Positions 50,995 through 59,197 of a DNA stretch of 64,000 bases are shown here, piece by piece. Numbering within the stretch: position 1 is the stretch's first letter; every line of letters starts with the position of its first letter. A program made the position numbers and the translations under genes. Below the pieces are notes generated by a model that saw nothing but the letters and a program-made list of their open reading frames with translations, was not told the DNA's origin and ran no database searches. This stretch comes from Bacilli bacterium (GTDB lineage: Bacteria > Bacillota_I > Bacilli_A > RF39 > UBA660), in the NCBI GenBank assembly GCA_017541325.1, contig JAFXZI010000012.1:138689-202688 (forward strand), written 5' to 3'.

Positions 50995-52167
50995 CTAATT
51001 TAATTTAATAATTATTTCTTTTTCTTTATATTCATTTTTATCAGGATATTTTATCTTTAATTTTATAGTATCCCCTTTTTTCTTATTGTTTAATACTTTT
51101 CTAATTGAATCTACAGAAGTAACTTTATTATCATCAATTGAAACAATAATACTACCTATTTCTAAATTAGAATTATCTGCATTACTATTAGTAATAATTG
51201 ATGTTACATAAAATCCCTCAGGAATTTTCGAATTTGAATCATTCATATATCCTTCAATTCCTAAAGATACTCCTTCATCATCTTTTCCATTTATTAAATC
51301 TTTAATTATATCTTCAATATCAGATATAGGAATTGCAAATCCCATTCCTTCTATACTAGATGTTGTTCTTGAAGAATTTGATGAATATTTGATTGTATTT
51401 ATTCCAACAACTTCACCTTTACTATTTAGTAAAGCTCCTCCACTATTACCACCATTAATTGCTGCATCAATTTGAATCATTGATTGTACATATTCATCAG
51501 TTGAAACTTCTCTATTAATTGCACTAACAATACCTGTCGTAACAGATTGTCCATAACCTAAAGCATTCCCAATTGTAATAATTCCATTTCCAACTTTTAG
51601 TTCATCACTATTACCTAGAGTTGCAATTTTTATTTGTTTTAGTGTCTCGCTACTGATATTCTTTTTCTTAACAGATACAATAGCTATATCTTTTCTTTTC
51701 GATACTCCTTTAACCGATGCATCATAACTTTCTGTATCAACAAAAGTAACTGATAATTCAGAAGTATCCTCTACAACATGATAATTTGTAAGAATAAATA
51801 ATTCACTATCACTTTCTGCAACTATTACTCCTGATCCTGCTCCTTCTGCTGTATATCTATTTGGTCCAAACATTCCAGAATTAATAATTGTTTTACTAGT
51901 AATTGCAACAATTGATGGCATTACCTCATCCACAACATCTGAAACATCTGTAATATATACTCCACTAGATTTTACATTTGCTGTTGTTGTATGTTTTAAT
52001 TCAATTGTTTCTTCTAGATCAGCATTATTAGCATTTTTTATCATATTAGATTTTATTCCTATTATGAAACCAAATAATATTAGAACTAAAATACAAATAA
52101 CTACTACATAAACATAATTATTCTTTTTGTACTTTGTACTTATTTTTGTTTTTTCTTCTTTTTTCAT
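50995..52167 (-). CDS. htrA: HtrA/DegP-type membrane-anchored serine protease
   Basis: 390 residues: cytosolic Lys-rich N-terminus, one membrane helix (about 18-38), then an S1C domain with complete triad His130 (TNYHVVED), Asp160 (RKDIAIVSV) and Ser242 (NGGNSGGALLN), and one PDZ domain (about 295-390). It degrades or refolds misfolded secreted proteins. In streptococci htrA is the main CiaR-regulated protease gene; here too it is preceded by a CiaR-like box (52204-52220). SD AGGAGG. Confidence 0.95.
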   Translation of the reverse strand: MKKEEKTKISTKYKKNNYVYVVVICILVLILFGFIIGIKSNMIKNANNADLEETIELKHTTTANVKSSGVYITDVSDVVDEVMPSIVAITSKTIINSGMFGPNRYTAEGAGSGVIVAESDSELFILTNYHVVEDTSELSVTFVDTESYDASVKGVSKRKDIAIVSVKKKNISSETLKQIKIATLGNSDELKVGNGIITIGNALGYGQSVTTGIVSAINREVSTDEYVQSMIQIDAAINGGNSGGALLNSKGEVVGINTIKYSSNSSRTTSSIEGMGFAIPISDIEDIIKDLINGKDDEGVSLGIEGYMNDSNSKIPEGFYVTSIITNSNADNSNLEIGSIIVSIDDNKVTSVDSIRKVLNNKKKGDTIKLKIKYPDKNEYKEKEIIIKLN

Positions 52168-52187
52168 TTTAATTTCCTCCTATTATT

Positions 52188-52220
52188 AATTTAAAATTTA
52201 AAACTGAAATAAAACTGAAA
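52188..52220 (-). promoter_or_regulatory. CiaR-like box C and -10 of htrA
   Basis: Minus strand: TTTCAG-TTTTA-TTTCAG (52220-52204), 10 bp, TAAATT (52193-52188). The two half-sites are identical and repeat with an 11-bp period. Confidence 0.8.
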
Positions 52221-52250
52221 AACAACAGATTCTTTCTGTTGTTTCTTTTT
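52218..52250 (-). terminator. Terminator of the ABC operon
   Basis: Stem AACAACAG / CTGTTGTT (52221-52228, 52236-52243); its T-run merges with the htrA operator. Confidence 0.8.
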
Positions 52251-52251
52251 T

Positions 52252-52293
52252 GTAATAAGTATTGATTGGTGTGAGTTTGGGAATACTTATTAC
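52252..52293. repeat. 12-bp perfect inverted repeat with 18-nt loop
   Basis: GTAATAAGTATT (52252-52263) and its complement (52282-52293) enclose a loop with a less AT-rich sequence (GATTGGTGTGAGTTTGGG). It lies between the ATPase stop and the terminator, so it forms a long hairpin in the mRNA 3' region. Confidence 0.7.
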
Positions 52294-52309
52294 TCTATCG
52301 ACTATACTA

Positions 52310-52969
52310 TTATACATTTTTTAACAAATCATATACTTTATCTACATTGTTACAAACATTTTGGGAATGAGTAACTATTATTACGCATTTGTTTTCTTTG
52401 TGAGCTAGATTGTTAAATATCTTTAATATTTCATTTTCTGTTTCTTTATCTAGATTTCCAGTAGGTTCATCAGCAAGAATTATTTTAGGATTATAAGATA
52501 AGGATCTTGCAATTGCAATTCTTTGTTGCTCTCCTCCAGATAGTTTTAGTACTCTTCTTTTTGCAAGAGATTTTTTTAATCCTACTTGTTCCATTAATTC
52601 AATCGCTTTTTGTTTTTTATTTACTTTTTTTAGATTATTTATATCCATTGATAATATAATATTTTCTTCTGCTGTAAACTGTGGCAACAAATTATAGCTT
52701 TGAAATACTATACCTATATCACTATTTCTATACTTATCTAAATTCATTTTTTTTAAATTTTTTCCATCATATAGTATTTCACCATTATATTTTTTTTCAA
52801 GTCCACTAATTAATGATAATAAAGTTGTTTTACCAGAACCGCTCTTACCTTTAATAGCATATGATTTTCCTAGTTCAAAAGAAATATTTAAGTCTTTAAA
52901 TACATATTCATCTTTAGCTGCATCTTTATAACGATAACTTACATTTTTTACATTTAATATACTACTCAT
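52310..52969 (-). CDS. ABC transporter ATP-binding protein, MacB/LolD type
   Basis: 219 residues: Walker A GKSGSGKTT near 37, LSGGEQQRIAIARSL near 138, Walker B ILADEPTGNLD near 160 and the VTHSQ switch. The size and the LSGGEQQR motif are those of the MacB/FtsE group, which pairs with an FtsX-like permease, encoded here in the same operon with overlapping stop and start codons (TAATG). Such pairs act in antimicrobial-peptide response or lipoprotein handling by mechanotransmission. Confidence 0.93.
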   Translation of the reverse strand: MSSILNVKNVSYRYKDAAKDEYVFKDLNISFELGKSYAIKGKSGSGKTTLLSLISGLEKKYNGEILYDGKNLKKMNLDKYRNSDIGIVFQSYNLLPQFTAEENIILSMDINNLKKVNKKQKAIELMEQVGLKKSLAKRRVLKLSGGEQQRIAIARSLSYNPKIILADEPTGNLDKETENEILKIFNNLAHKENKCVIIVTHSQNVCNNVDKVYDLLKNV

Positions 52970-54591
52970 TAACTTCTCTCCTTTAGTATTTGAAGTGGTG
53001 AAAATCTTGCTATAGCAATCATACTTGCAAGAGATGATACGAATGTTAATAAAACACCTATTCCAAGTAATTCACCTAATACTTTAAAATCTACTATAGC
53101 ATCAATACTATCTACTTCATTTACTTTTGCTATTCCAAAATCAAAATTTCTAAAACTTTTATTATTATTTTCTTCATTTGAATTGTTTTCATTATGATTG
53201 TTGTCAATATCTCCTCTACCAAAATTTTTCCCTATATCATCATACTTAGCATTAGCATTTTCTATTTCATTAGCTAATAATTTATTGGATACAGGAACAC
53301 TTAAAAATGAACCAATTCCAGCTCCTATAAGTAGTCCAAATATTGAAACAATTAATAATTCAGACATAAATTGTAAAGATACTTTACTTTTCTTCATTCC
53401 AATTGTTCGTAGTACACCTATTTCATATTTTCTTTCTCTAATATTAATCATATTAATTACAACTAAAACTACTCCTCCAATTATTAAAGTAATTATTAAG
53501 AATGTAGTTGCGAATATTTTTACGTTATCTACTGATTTTGTTGCACTTTCTATCTCATCTATATTACTTGTAATCATGTAATAATCAGATAATCCTTTTT
53601 CTTTAACCTCAGTACTAAATAATTCAACAGACTCTTTATTATTTAAAATAAATGTAGGTGTAATTGTTACAGATAAATCTTCATTTCCCAATAATATTTT
53701 TTTTACAAAACTAACATTAGTTATTATTTCATTTGCACTATTTGTAAACATGGTAGACATATTATTTGAACTATCAGTATTTTCTTTATATATTCCTGTT
53801 ATTGTTGCTTCATATGTATTTTTATCATTTTTAGGATCTACAAAAGTTATTTTATCTCCTACTTTTAATTCATTTAAAGAAGCAAGTTCCTCACTTATAA
53901 CTACGGAATCACTTTCAAAATCACTAAACATTTCTCCATCAGTAATTGTATAATCTCCATTTACAAATTTACTCATGTTTTCATATGATTTATATCCTAT
54001 TAAAGTAAAGGCACCATCTTGTGCTTTTTCATTAAAAATCTTTTCTGTTGTTTTTCTAGTTGTTGTAGTTCTTTTTTGAGTTGTAGTTGTTGATGATTTC
54101 CCTCCTGGTGGAGGACCTCCTGGATTGTTTCTACTATTCGAACCGTTAGTTGTTGTAGTTTTCTTAGTAGTAGTCGTTGTATCAGTTGTTACTTCTGTTT
54201 TTTCCTTTACTAAACTATCCGTTGCCTCTGTAAGATCTTTTGCATCAACAGACAAATCATAAGTATAGTAAAAACTACTAATATAATCACTTTTCCCATA
54301 CTTTTCTATTTCTTCTTCAGTAATACTTTCAATACTATTAAAAGCATTGATCATATCTTCTTGACTTGCATTGTCTTCTCTTAACTTTTCCATCAAATAA
54401 TTACGATTCATCCCAATTGTTGCTTCAATTTTATTCTTTTCTTGATATGCACTAACTATATTGTTTGCACTTTCTCTTATAGCTAAAGTAATGCTTGAAG
54501 CAGCAGCTATTACTATTATTATTATTCCTATTAAAATGTTTCTTCCTTTACTCCTTGTAATATTTTTTATCGCATTTTTAAATATATACAT
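52969..54591 (-). CDS. FtsX/MacB-type ABC permease with Thr-rich extracellular insert
   Basis: 540 residues with the MacB-like layout: helix 1 (about 18-38), large extracellular domain, then three C-terminal helices (about 355-385, 410-440, 505-530) with the RERKYEIGVLRTIGM coupling motif. The extracellular domain contains a low-complexity insert (about 130-185) of Thr/Lys runs and PGGPPPGG, and an Asn-rich insert (about 455-480) lies before the last helix. Its own CiaR-like box precedes it. SD AAAGGAGG. Confidence 0.9.
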   Translation of the reverse strand: MYIFKNAIKNITRSKGRNILIGIIIIVIAAASSITLAIRESANNIVSAYQEKNKIEATIGMNRNYLMEKLREDNASQEDMINAFNSIESITEEEIEKYGKSDYISSFYYTYDLSVDAKDLTEATDSLVKEKTEVTTDTTTTTKKTTTTNGSNSRNNPGGPPPGGKSSTTTTQKRTTTTRKTTEKIFNEKAQDGAFTLIGYKSYENMSKFVNGDYTITDGEMFSDFESDSVVISEELASLNELKVGDKITFVDPKNDKNTYEATITGIYKENTDSSNNMSTMFTNSANEIITNVSFVKKILLGNEDLSVTITPTFILNNKESVELFSTEVKEKGLSDYYMITSNIDEIESATKSVDNVKIFATTFLIITLIIGGVVLVVINMINIRERKYEIGVLRTIGMKKSKVSLQFMSELLIVSIFGLLIGAGIGSFLSVPVSNKLLANEIENANAKYDDIGKNFGRGDIDNNHNENNSNEENNNKSFRNFDFGIAKVNEVDSIDAIVDFKVLGELLGIGVLLTFVSSLASMIAIARFSPLQILKERS

Positions 54592-54618
54592 GTTTCCTCC
54601 TTTATTAGTTACATTAAT

Positions 54619-54651
54619 AAATTATTACTTTATTCTTAAATGAAACTGAAA
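54619..54651 (-). promoter_or_regulatory. CiaR-like box B and -10 of the ABC unit
   Basis: Minus strand: TTTCAG-TTTCA-TTTAAG (54651-54635), 10 bp, then TAATTT (54624-54619), a weaker -10. Confidence 0.7.
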
Positions 54652-54682
54652 AATAAAAAGAATCAAAATTATTTTTGATTCC
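54652..54682 (-). terminator. Terminator of the kinase gene
   Basis: Nine-bp stem GAATCAAAA / TTTTGATTC (54660-54668, 54673-54681), minus-strand T-rich tail; the kinase stop codon lies in the loop. Confidence 0.75.
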
Positions 54683-55895
54683 ATATTACTTTAAAGGTAG
54701 TAAATTTATCAGACGAAGATGCTGATATTTTTCCATTATGTTTTTCTACAATGTTTTTTGCAATTGCAAGACCAAGTCCATAATTATTTGAATTTCTATT
54801 TCTAGATGAATCTACTTTATAAAATCTTTCAAATATTTTTTCTTCATCCTCTTTTTTTATAGGTAACCCCGTATTCATTACTTCTAATACTATTTGTTTA
54901 TTCTTTTTATATAAATTTATATTTACTTTTCCTTTATTAGAGCAATGATTAATAGCATTATCTATTAATATAGTAAGTAATTCAACTATTTTATCTTCAT
55001 TACATTTTAAATATATATTACTTTCTATATTATATTTAGTTTTTATTTTATTTTCATAAAATAAACTATCAAATGATAAAGCAGCACCTTCAACAATTTC
55101 TGATAAGTTTCTATCTTCCATAATTAAATCTTGTTCTTTTTCGGCTCTGGCTAAATCAAGCAACTCAGTAACTAATTTTGTCATTCTTTCAGATTCATTT
55201 TTCATATTATGTATCCATTTTTCATCTTTGTCATTAAAGTATGCATCACAACTTGCTATCATAACCGCAAGAGGAGTTTTAAGTTCATGAGATGCATCTG
55301 CAATAAATTCTTTTTGTTTTTCAAAAGATTTTTTTACTGGATCAATAATCCAATTAGTAATTAAATAAGTAATAATAAATATTATGATTTCACAGAAAAT
55401 AAATAAAAAGATATAAGTAATTAATTGATCAACTAACATTTTATTAATATTCGAATTATCTATTATTACAAGCTCATTATTAGATGTAAAAACATAAGAA
55501 AATTTATTATTATATAGATTTCCAACATAATAATTACTTTTATGTTTTTCAATTATTTTTTTAGCTATTTCTTCTACTTTTTCTTCATCTATATCTTCAT
55601 CAAAAGTATTATTAATTATCTCTTTATAATTACCATCATCATCAAGTATGATTGTATATACAGTAAAATCTAAATATACTTGTCTAACATTTTTATCTTC
55701 ATCTTCTCTTTCGGGAGGTAGTTCTGGTTTGTGTTTAATTTTGTTATTTCTTCTAGATACATTTTGTAAAAAATCAGAGATAGCTTTGTCTTTTTCAAAA
55801 TATGTTTTAGCATTTGATGCAATCATAATACCTAGAGTAAAAACTGTTAAAAGAATAAATATAATAGAAAAGACTTTAATTCTTAATTTCTTCAT
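54669..55895 (-). CDS. Membrane sensor histidine kinase
   Basis: 408 residues: two membrane helices (about 8-28 and 155-182) enclose a 120-residue extracellular sensor domain. A DHp helix with the H-box His203 (DASHELKTPLAV) and an ATPase domain follow, with NAINHCSNKG (N-box), NTGLPI (G1) and GLGLAIAKNIVEKHNG (G2). It is an EnvZ/CiaH-like class I kinase. It overlaps the regulator gene by 20 bp. Signal unknown, probably envelope stress given its neighbours. Confidence 0.95.
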   Translation of the reverse strand: MKKLRIKVFSIIFILLTVFTLGIMIASNAKTYFEKDKAISDFLQNVSRRNNKIKHKPELPPEREDEDKNVRQVYLDFTVYTIILDDDGNYKEIINNTFDEDIDEEKVEEIAKKIIEKHKSNYYVGNLYNNKFSYVFTSNNELVIIDNSNINKMLVDQLITYIFLFIFCEIIIFIITYLITNWIIDPVKKSFEKQKEFIADASHELKTPLAVMIASCDAYFNDKDEKWIHNMKNESERMTKLVTELLDLARAEKEQDLIMEDRNLSEIVEGAALSFDSLFYENKIKTKYNIESNIYLKCNEDKIVELLTILIDNAINHCSNKGKVNINLYKKNKQIVLEVMNTGLPIKKEDEEKIFERFYKVDSSRNRNSNNYGLGLAIAKNIVEKHNGKISASSSDKFTTFKVIWNQK

Positions 55896-56571
55896 CTTTT
55901 ACCTCCAAAATATACCCCATATTTCTAATAGCTTTTAAATTAACTTCTGACCTAATTAATTTTAATTTTTTTCTTATAAAAGATATATAAGCTTCTAAAG
56001 AATTTATGTCACACTCTGTATCATAACCCCATATTTTTACAAATAGTTGTTCTTTTTCCATAACTCTATTAGCATTGTTCATTAATAACTCTAAAAGTTG
56101 AAATTCTTTTCCAATTATTTTTACTTTTTGATTTCCAAATTTATTACTTAATTCCATACTTTTAATATTTAATGTAAGATCCCCAAGTTCAATAATGTCA
56201 TAAGATATATTATTGTTTTTTCTAAGTTGTACATTTACTCTAGCCATTAACTCATCCATATGAAATGGTTTAGTTAAATAATCATCTGCACCATTATTAA
56301 AACCTATCATTTTATCATCAATAGTAGTTTTAGCAGTAAGCATAATAATCTTTGAATTAATCTTTTCATTTTTTAATTCTTTTAATATTTCAAAACCGTT
56401 TTTTCTAGGTAACATGACATCTAGAATAATTAAATCATATATATCAGTTAATGCTTCTTCTAATCCATTTTCACCATCAACTTCAATTCTTACATCATAT
56501 TTTTGAGTTTTTAGCATACTAGATATTGCATCAGCTAAATTATATTCATCTTCTATAATTAATATTTTCAT
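55876..56571 (-). CDS. OmpR-family response regulator (CiaR-like)
   Basis: 231 residues: receiver domain with acidic pocket (Glu7-Asp8), phospho-acceptor Asp51 (LDVMLPRKNG), Thr79 and Lys101 (LTKPF), and a winged-helix C-terminal domain (about 130-228) with VWGYDTECDINSLEAYISFIRKKL. The repeated 11-bp-spaced site found before each unit of this cluster, including this gene, fits binding by a head-to-tail OmpR-type dimer, so it is probably autoregulated. Called CiaR-like on box and context, not on full orthology. Confidence 0.93.
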   Translation of the reverse strand: MKILIIEDEYNLADAISSMLKTQKYDVRIEVDGENGLEEALTDIYDLIILDVMLPRKNGFEILKELKNEKINSKIIMLTAKTTIDDKMIGFNNGADDYLTKPFHMDELMARVNVQLRKNNNISYDIIELGDLTLNIKSMELSNKFGNQKVKIIGKEFQLLELLMNNANRVMEKEQLFVKIWGYDTECDINSLEAYISFIRKKLKLIRSEVNLKAIRNMGYILEVKDEEIKN

Positions 56572-56589
56572 ATAACCACCACTAAATCA

Positions 56590-56622
56590 ATAATAATTAA
56601 TTAAACTTAAACGTAACTGAAA
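56590..56622 (-). promoter_or_regulatory. CiaR-like box A and -10 of the regulator/kinase unit
   Basis: Minus strand: TTTCAG-TTACG-TTTAAG (56622-56606), 10 bp, then TATTAT (56595-56590). The downstream half-site is the exact pneumococcal CiaR hexamer. Confidence 0.85.
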
Positions 56623-56644
56623 TAACACAATTATTATATCACAA

Positions 56645-56670
56645 AGAAAAAAACTAGATTTCTCTAGTCA
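56645..56670 (-). terminator. Terminator of the NADAR gene, GACTAG type
   Basis: Stem ACTAGA / TCTAGT (56653-56658, 56663-56668), T-run on the minus strand. Confidence 0.75.
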
Positions 56671-56723
56671 TTATAATTATTCATTTTTGATTAATTGTAT
56701 TATAAAGTCCTTCTATATTATAT

Positions 56724-57221
56724 CTAATTCTTATCCTTACTTTTATATTCATCTCTTAATTTCATCCATAGTTTTCCTAATTGATTATTTCCATCTCTAT
56801 TAGGTCCCCAACCCCAAAAAGAATCTTTTGGAGAATCTTCTACTATTAAATAATCTTCTGTTTGTAATAATTTCTTTTTTACATATGGATTTTGTTCTAT
56901 TTTAAGTCTAAGTAATTCTTCCATTATACCTACTTTAACTTCATTCCAATCTTTTCTTTGCTTATCTCTATTTGCATATGCTATTCTTTGAGCTTCATCT
57001 GCTGAATGAGAATGTTTAATCTTTTCAACTAATTCTTCGTCACTACCCATGAAACTAGCTGCTTGATATGCTTCCTCAACAGATGAATATAAATAACCAT
57101 TCCATTCTACTTTAAATGAAGAAAAATTATCAAAAGTATAGAATTCTCTTGGATAAAAACCAATTACTTCATCCATCTTTTCACTTAACCATGGATCTCT
57201 ATATTGTTCTAGTTTAATCAT
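56724..57221 (-). CDS. NADAR family (YbiA-like) N-glycosidase
   Basis: 165 residues. FYTFDNFSSFKVEWNGYLYSSVEEAYQAASF near the start, DEAQRIAYANRDKQRKDWNEVKVGIMEELLRLK in the middle and DSFWGWG...NQLGKLWMKLRDE at the end are the conserved parts of NADAR domains. Such enzymes cut N-glycosidic bonds in riboflavin intermediates or ADP-ribosylated nucleotides. Some members act in NAD-related conflict systems, but no partner is next to this gene. Confidence 0.9.
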   Translation of the reverse strand: MIKLEQYRDPWLSEKMDEVIGFYPREFYTFDNFSSFKVEWNGYLYSSVEEAYQAASFMGSDEELVEKIKHSHSADEAQRIAYANRDKQRKDWNEVKVGIMEELLRLKIEQNPYVKKKLLQTEDYLIVEDSPKDSFWGWGPNRDGNNQLGKLWMKLRDEYKSKDKN

Positions 57222-57252
57222 AATATCACTCCTAACTATATATTATTATACT

Positions 57253-58215
57253 TTATCTGTGTTTACCACTAAATATTTCATCAAGCATTTTATTATCACT
57301 TTTTGGATTATTTAATTTAACTCTCATAAAACTATCAACATCATTTGGATATGTAGATATATCAAAGCCATCTACTTGCATATCCATACGACATATTAAA
57401 TCAACAAACTTATCTAAAATTCTACTTAATATTTTATCGCTTTTAACTACTGTAGTAGCTCCATAATAATTCTTATATCTTCCAAATAAGTAATCTGGAA
57501 TTATAATATTATTTACATTATTATCATTTAGTATTTTAGTAAAAAGTGCTAGAGATAATACAAAGTTTGGAGGAACATCTCTATATTTTTTTAAACCAGA
57601 ATTAACCTTATTAACTGTTTCCTTATATTCTTGTTCTTGATATTGATAATTCCTATCTCTACCCATTTGTACAGAATAAATATAACAAGTATCACGATCA
57701 ACCGAATATCTAACTAAAGGAAGTCCATAGACATTACCATTTTTTTCCATTTCAAAAATCATACAATATGGAGTTTCAAGTCCTGGACTTTCTACTTCTC
57801 TTTGAGCAAAAAACTTACTATCATCTATATCTACTACATGAGTTCTTTCTTTATATGGTTCTAATTTATCTTTTTTAAACATCTGTACTCTTTTATTAAT
57901 AAATTTAGCTAAATCTTCTGCATCAGTATTAGTCATATTTAAAAGTAAATTATTAAAGAAAAAACTTAAATCTTGATAATCTTGTAAGTCTATATCTCCA
58001 TAATAATCATTTAGGACTTGTACATATTTTTCAAGCGACTCTTCTAACTCATTAATATCTTTTACAACTATTACAGGTTTATAATAACTTTCTTGTTCTC
58101 TTGGATTTATTAAAATCGTACCATCATTATTTTCAATTTTATATTTTCCTTTATCAATAAGACATTGAAAAAAATAAGGAACTATATCATCTGGAACAGT
58201 AAATAAAGTTTCCAT
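57253..58215 (-). CDS. Hypothetical protein (320 aa)
   Basis: Start at the ATG at 58215 (AGGAGG eight bases upstream) rather than 58236. Unrecognised soluble protein. It has a helical N-terminal half with a short loop (NNDGTILINPREQESYYKP), then a strand-rich part with GLETPYCMIFEMEKNGNVYGLPLVRYSVDRDTCYIYSVQMGRD and a C-terminal helical segment. The ordered strand region resembles acyltransferase-like cores only vaguely. It is 31 bp upstream of the NADAR gene and likely cotranscribed. Confidence 0.55.
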   Translation of the reverse strand: METLFTVPDDIVPYFFQCLIDKGKYKIENNDGTILINPREQESYYKPVIVVKDINELEESLEKYVQVLNDYYGDIDLQDYQDLSFFFNNLLLNMTNTDAEDLAKFINKRVQMFKKDKLEPYKERTHVVDIDDSKFFAQREVESPGLETPYCMIFEMEKNGNVYGLPLVRYSVDRDTCYIYSVQMGRDRNYQYQEQEYKETVNKVNSGLKKYRDVPPNFVLSLALFTKILNDNNVNNIIIPDYLFGRYKNYYGATTVVKSDKILSRILDKFVDLICRMDMQVDGFDISTYPNDVDSFMRVKLNNPKSDNKMLDEIFSGKHR

Positions 58216-58328
58216 AAAAGGCCTCCTTCTCTTCAAAATAATTATATCAAAATATTAATATATTACTCTACTTATTTAGTTTTTTGTTAAAATTATTATA
58301 TAATTAAAGAAAGAACAGGAAGGTAAAA

Positions 58329-59171
58329 ATGAAAAAGAAAATTATTATAATACTATTTATTATTACACTAGCGCTTGCATCATCAATATTCTATATGTAT
58401 GAAAGTAGAGATTATTCTATTAAAGAAATATATATAAAAAATGATTCAAATCAAAAAATATTTGCAAGAATTTATAAACCTAAAAAGAATAAAAAAATGC
58501 CTATAGTAATATATTCACATGGACTAGGTGCATCATATCGAGCTGGAATAGATTATGCTAAAGAATTAGTTAAATATGATATAGCAACTATAACATTTGA
58601 TTTTAGAGGTGGAAGAAATAATAATAACAGTGATGGTTCTTCAAAAGATATGTCATTTTTAACTGAGATGGATGATTTAGAAACAATAATTGATTATGTA
58701 AAAAAGTTAGATTTTGTTGATAAAGACCAAATAATCCTAATGGGATCAAGTCAAGGTGGTGCAATATCTGCATTAATATCAGCTAAAAGAGATGATATAA
58801 AAGGAACTGTTTTATTATATCCTGCACTAAGTATACCTACTCATGCTAGATATAGATTTAGTAATAAAAATGACATACCAAAAAGTATAAAAATGACTAA
58901 TAACATAACAGTAGGTTCTAAATATTTTTTAGATATTTGGGATATGGATGTATATACAGAAATAAAAAAAGATGAAAAACAAATATTAATTCTTCAAGGT
59001 ACTAAAGATAATCTAGTTTCACCAGAGCACTCTAAAATGATAAATAATATTTATAAAAATAGTGAATTATTTTTAATAAAAGGTGCTGGTCATGGTTTTG
59101 ATGGGAAACATTTTGAAGAAGCTATGATTCATATAATTGATTATTTAAAAAATATTAAAATAATAAAATAA
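58329..59171 (+). CDS. Membrane-anchored alpha/beta hydrolase
   Basis: 280 residues with an N-terminal signal anchor (3-22). HGLG oxyanion region near 64, nucleophile Ser141 in GSSQGG, Asp227 in GTKDNLVSP and His255 in GAGHGF make a complete triad. Typical of serine aminopeptidase-like or acyl esterase S9/S33 relatives acting outside the membrane. The substrate is unknown. AGGAAGG precedes the ATG. Confidence 0.88.
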   Translation: MKKKIIIILFIITLALASSIFYMYESRDYSIKEIYIKNDSNQKIFARIYKPKKNKKMPIVIYSHGLGASYRAGIDYAKELVKYDIATITFDFRGGRNNNNSDGSSKDMSFLTEMDDLETIIDYVKKLDFVDKDQIILMGSSQGGAISALISAKRDDIKGTVLLYPALSIPTHARYRFSNKNDIPKSIKMTNNITVGSKYFLDIWDMDVYTEIKKDEKQILILQGTKDNLVSPEHSKMINNIYKNSELFLIKGAGHGFDGKHFEEAMIHIIDYLKNIKIIK

Positions 59172-59197
59172 AAGACTAGACAACTCTAGTCTTTTAT
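59168..59197. terminator. Bidirectional terminator, GACTAG type
   Basis: Stem AAAGACTAGA / TCTAGTCTTT (59171-59180, 59185-59194) between convergent genes. Confidence 0.9.

Noticed and set aside
56724-57221. NADAR gene as part of an anti-phage system
   Set aside because: The neighbours are an unknown 320-residue protein and the stress regulon; no toxin, sirtuin or nuclease partner is present.
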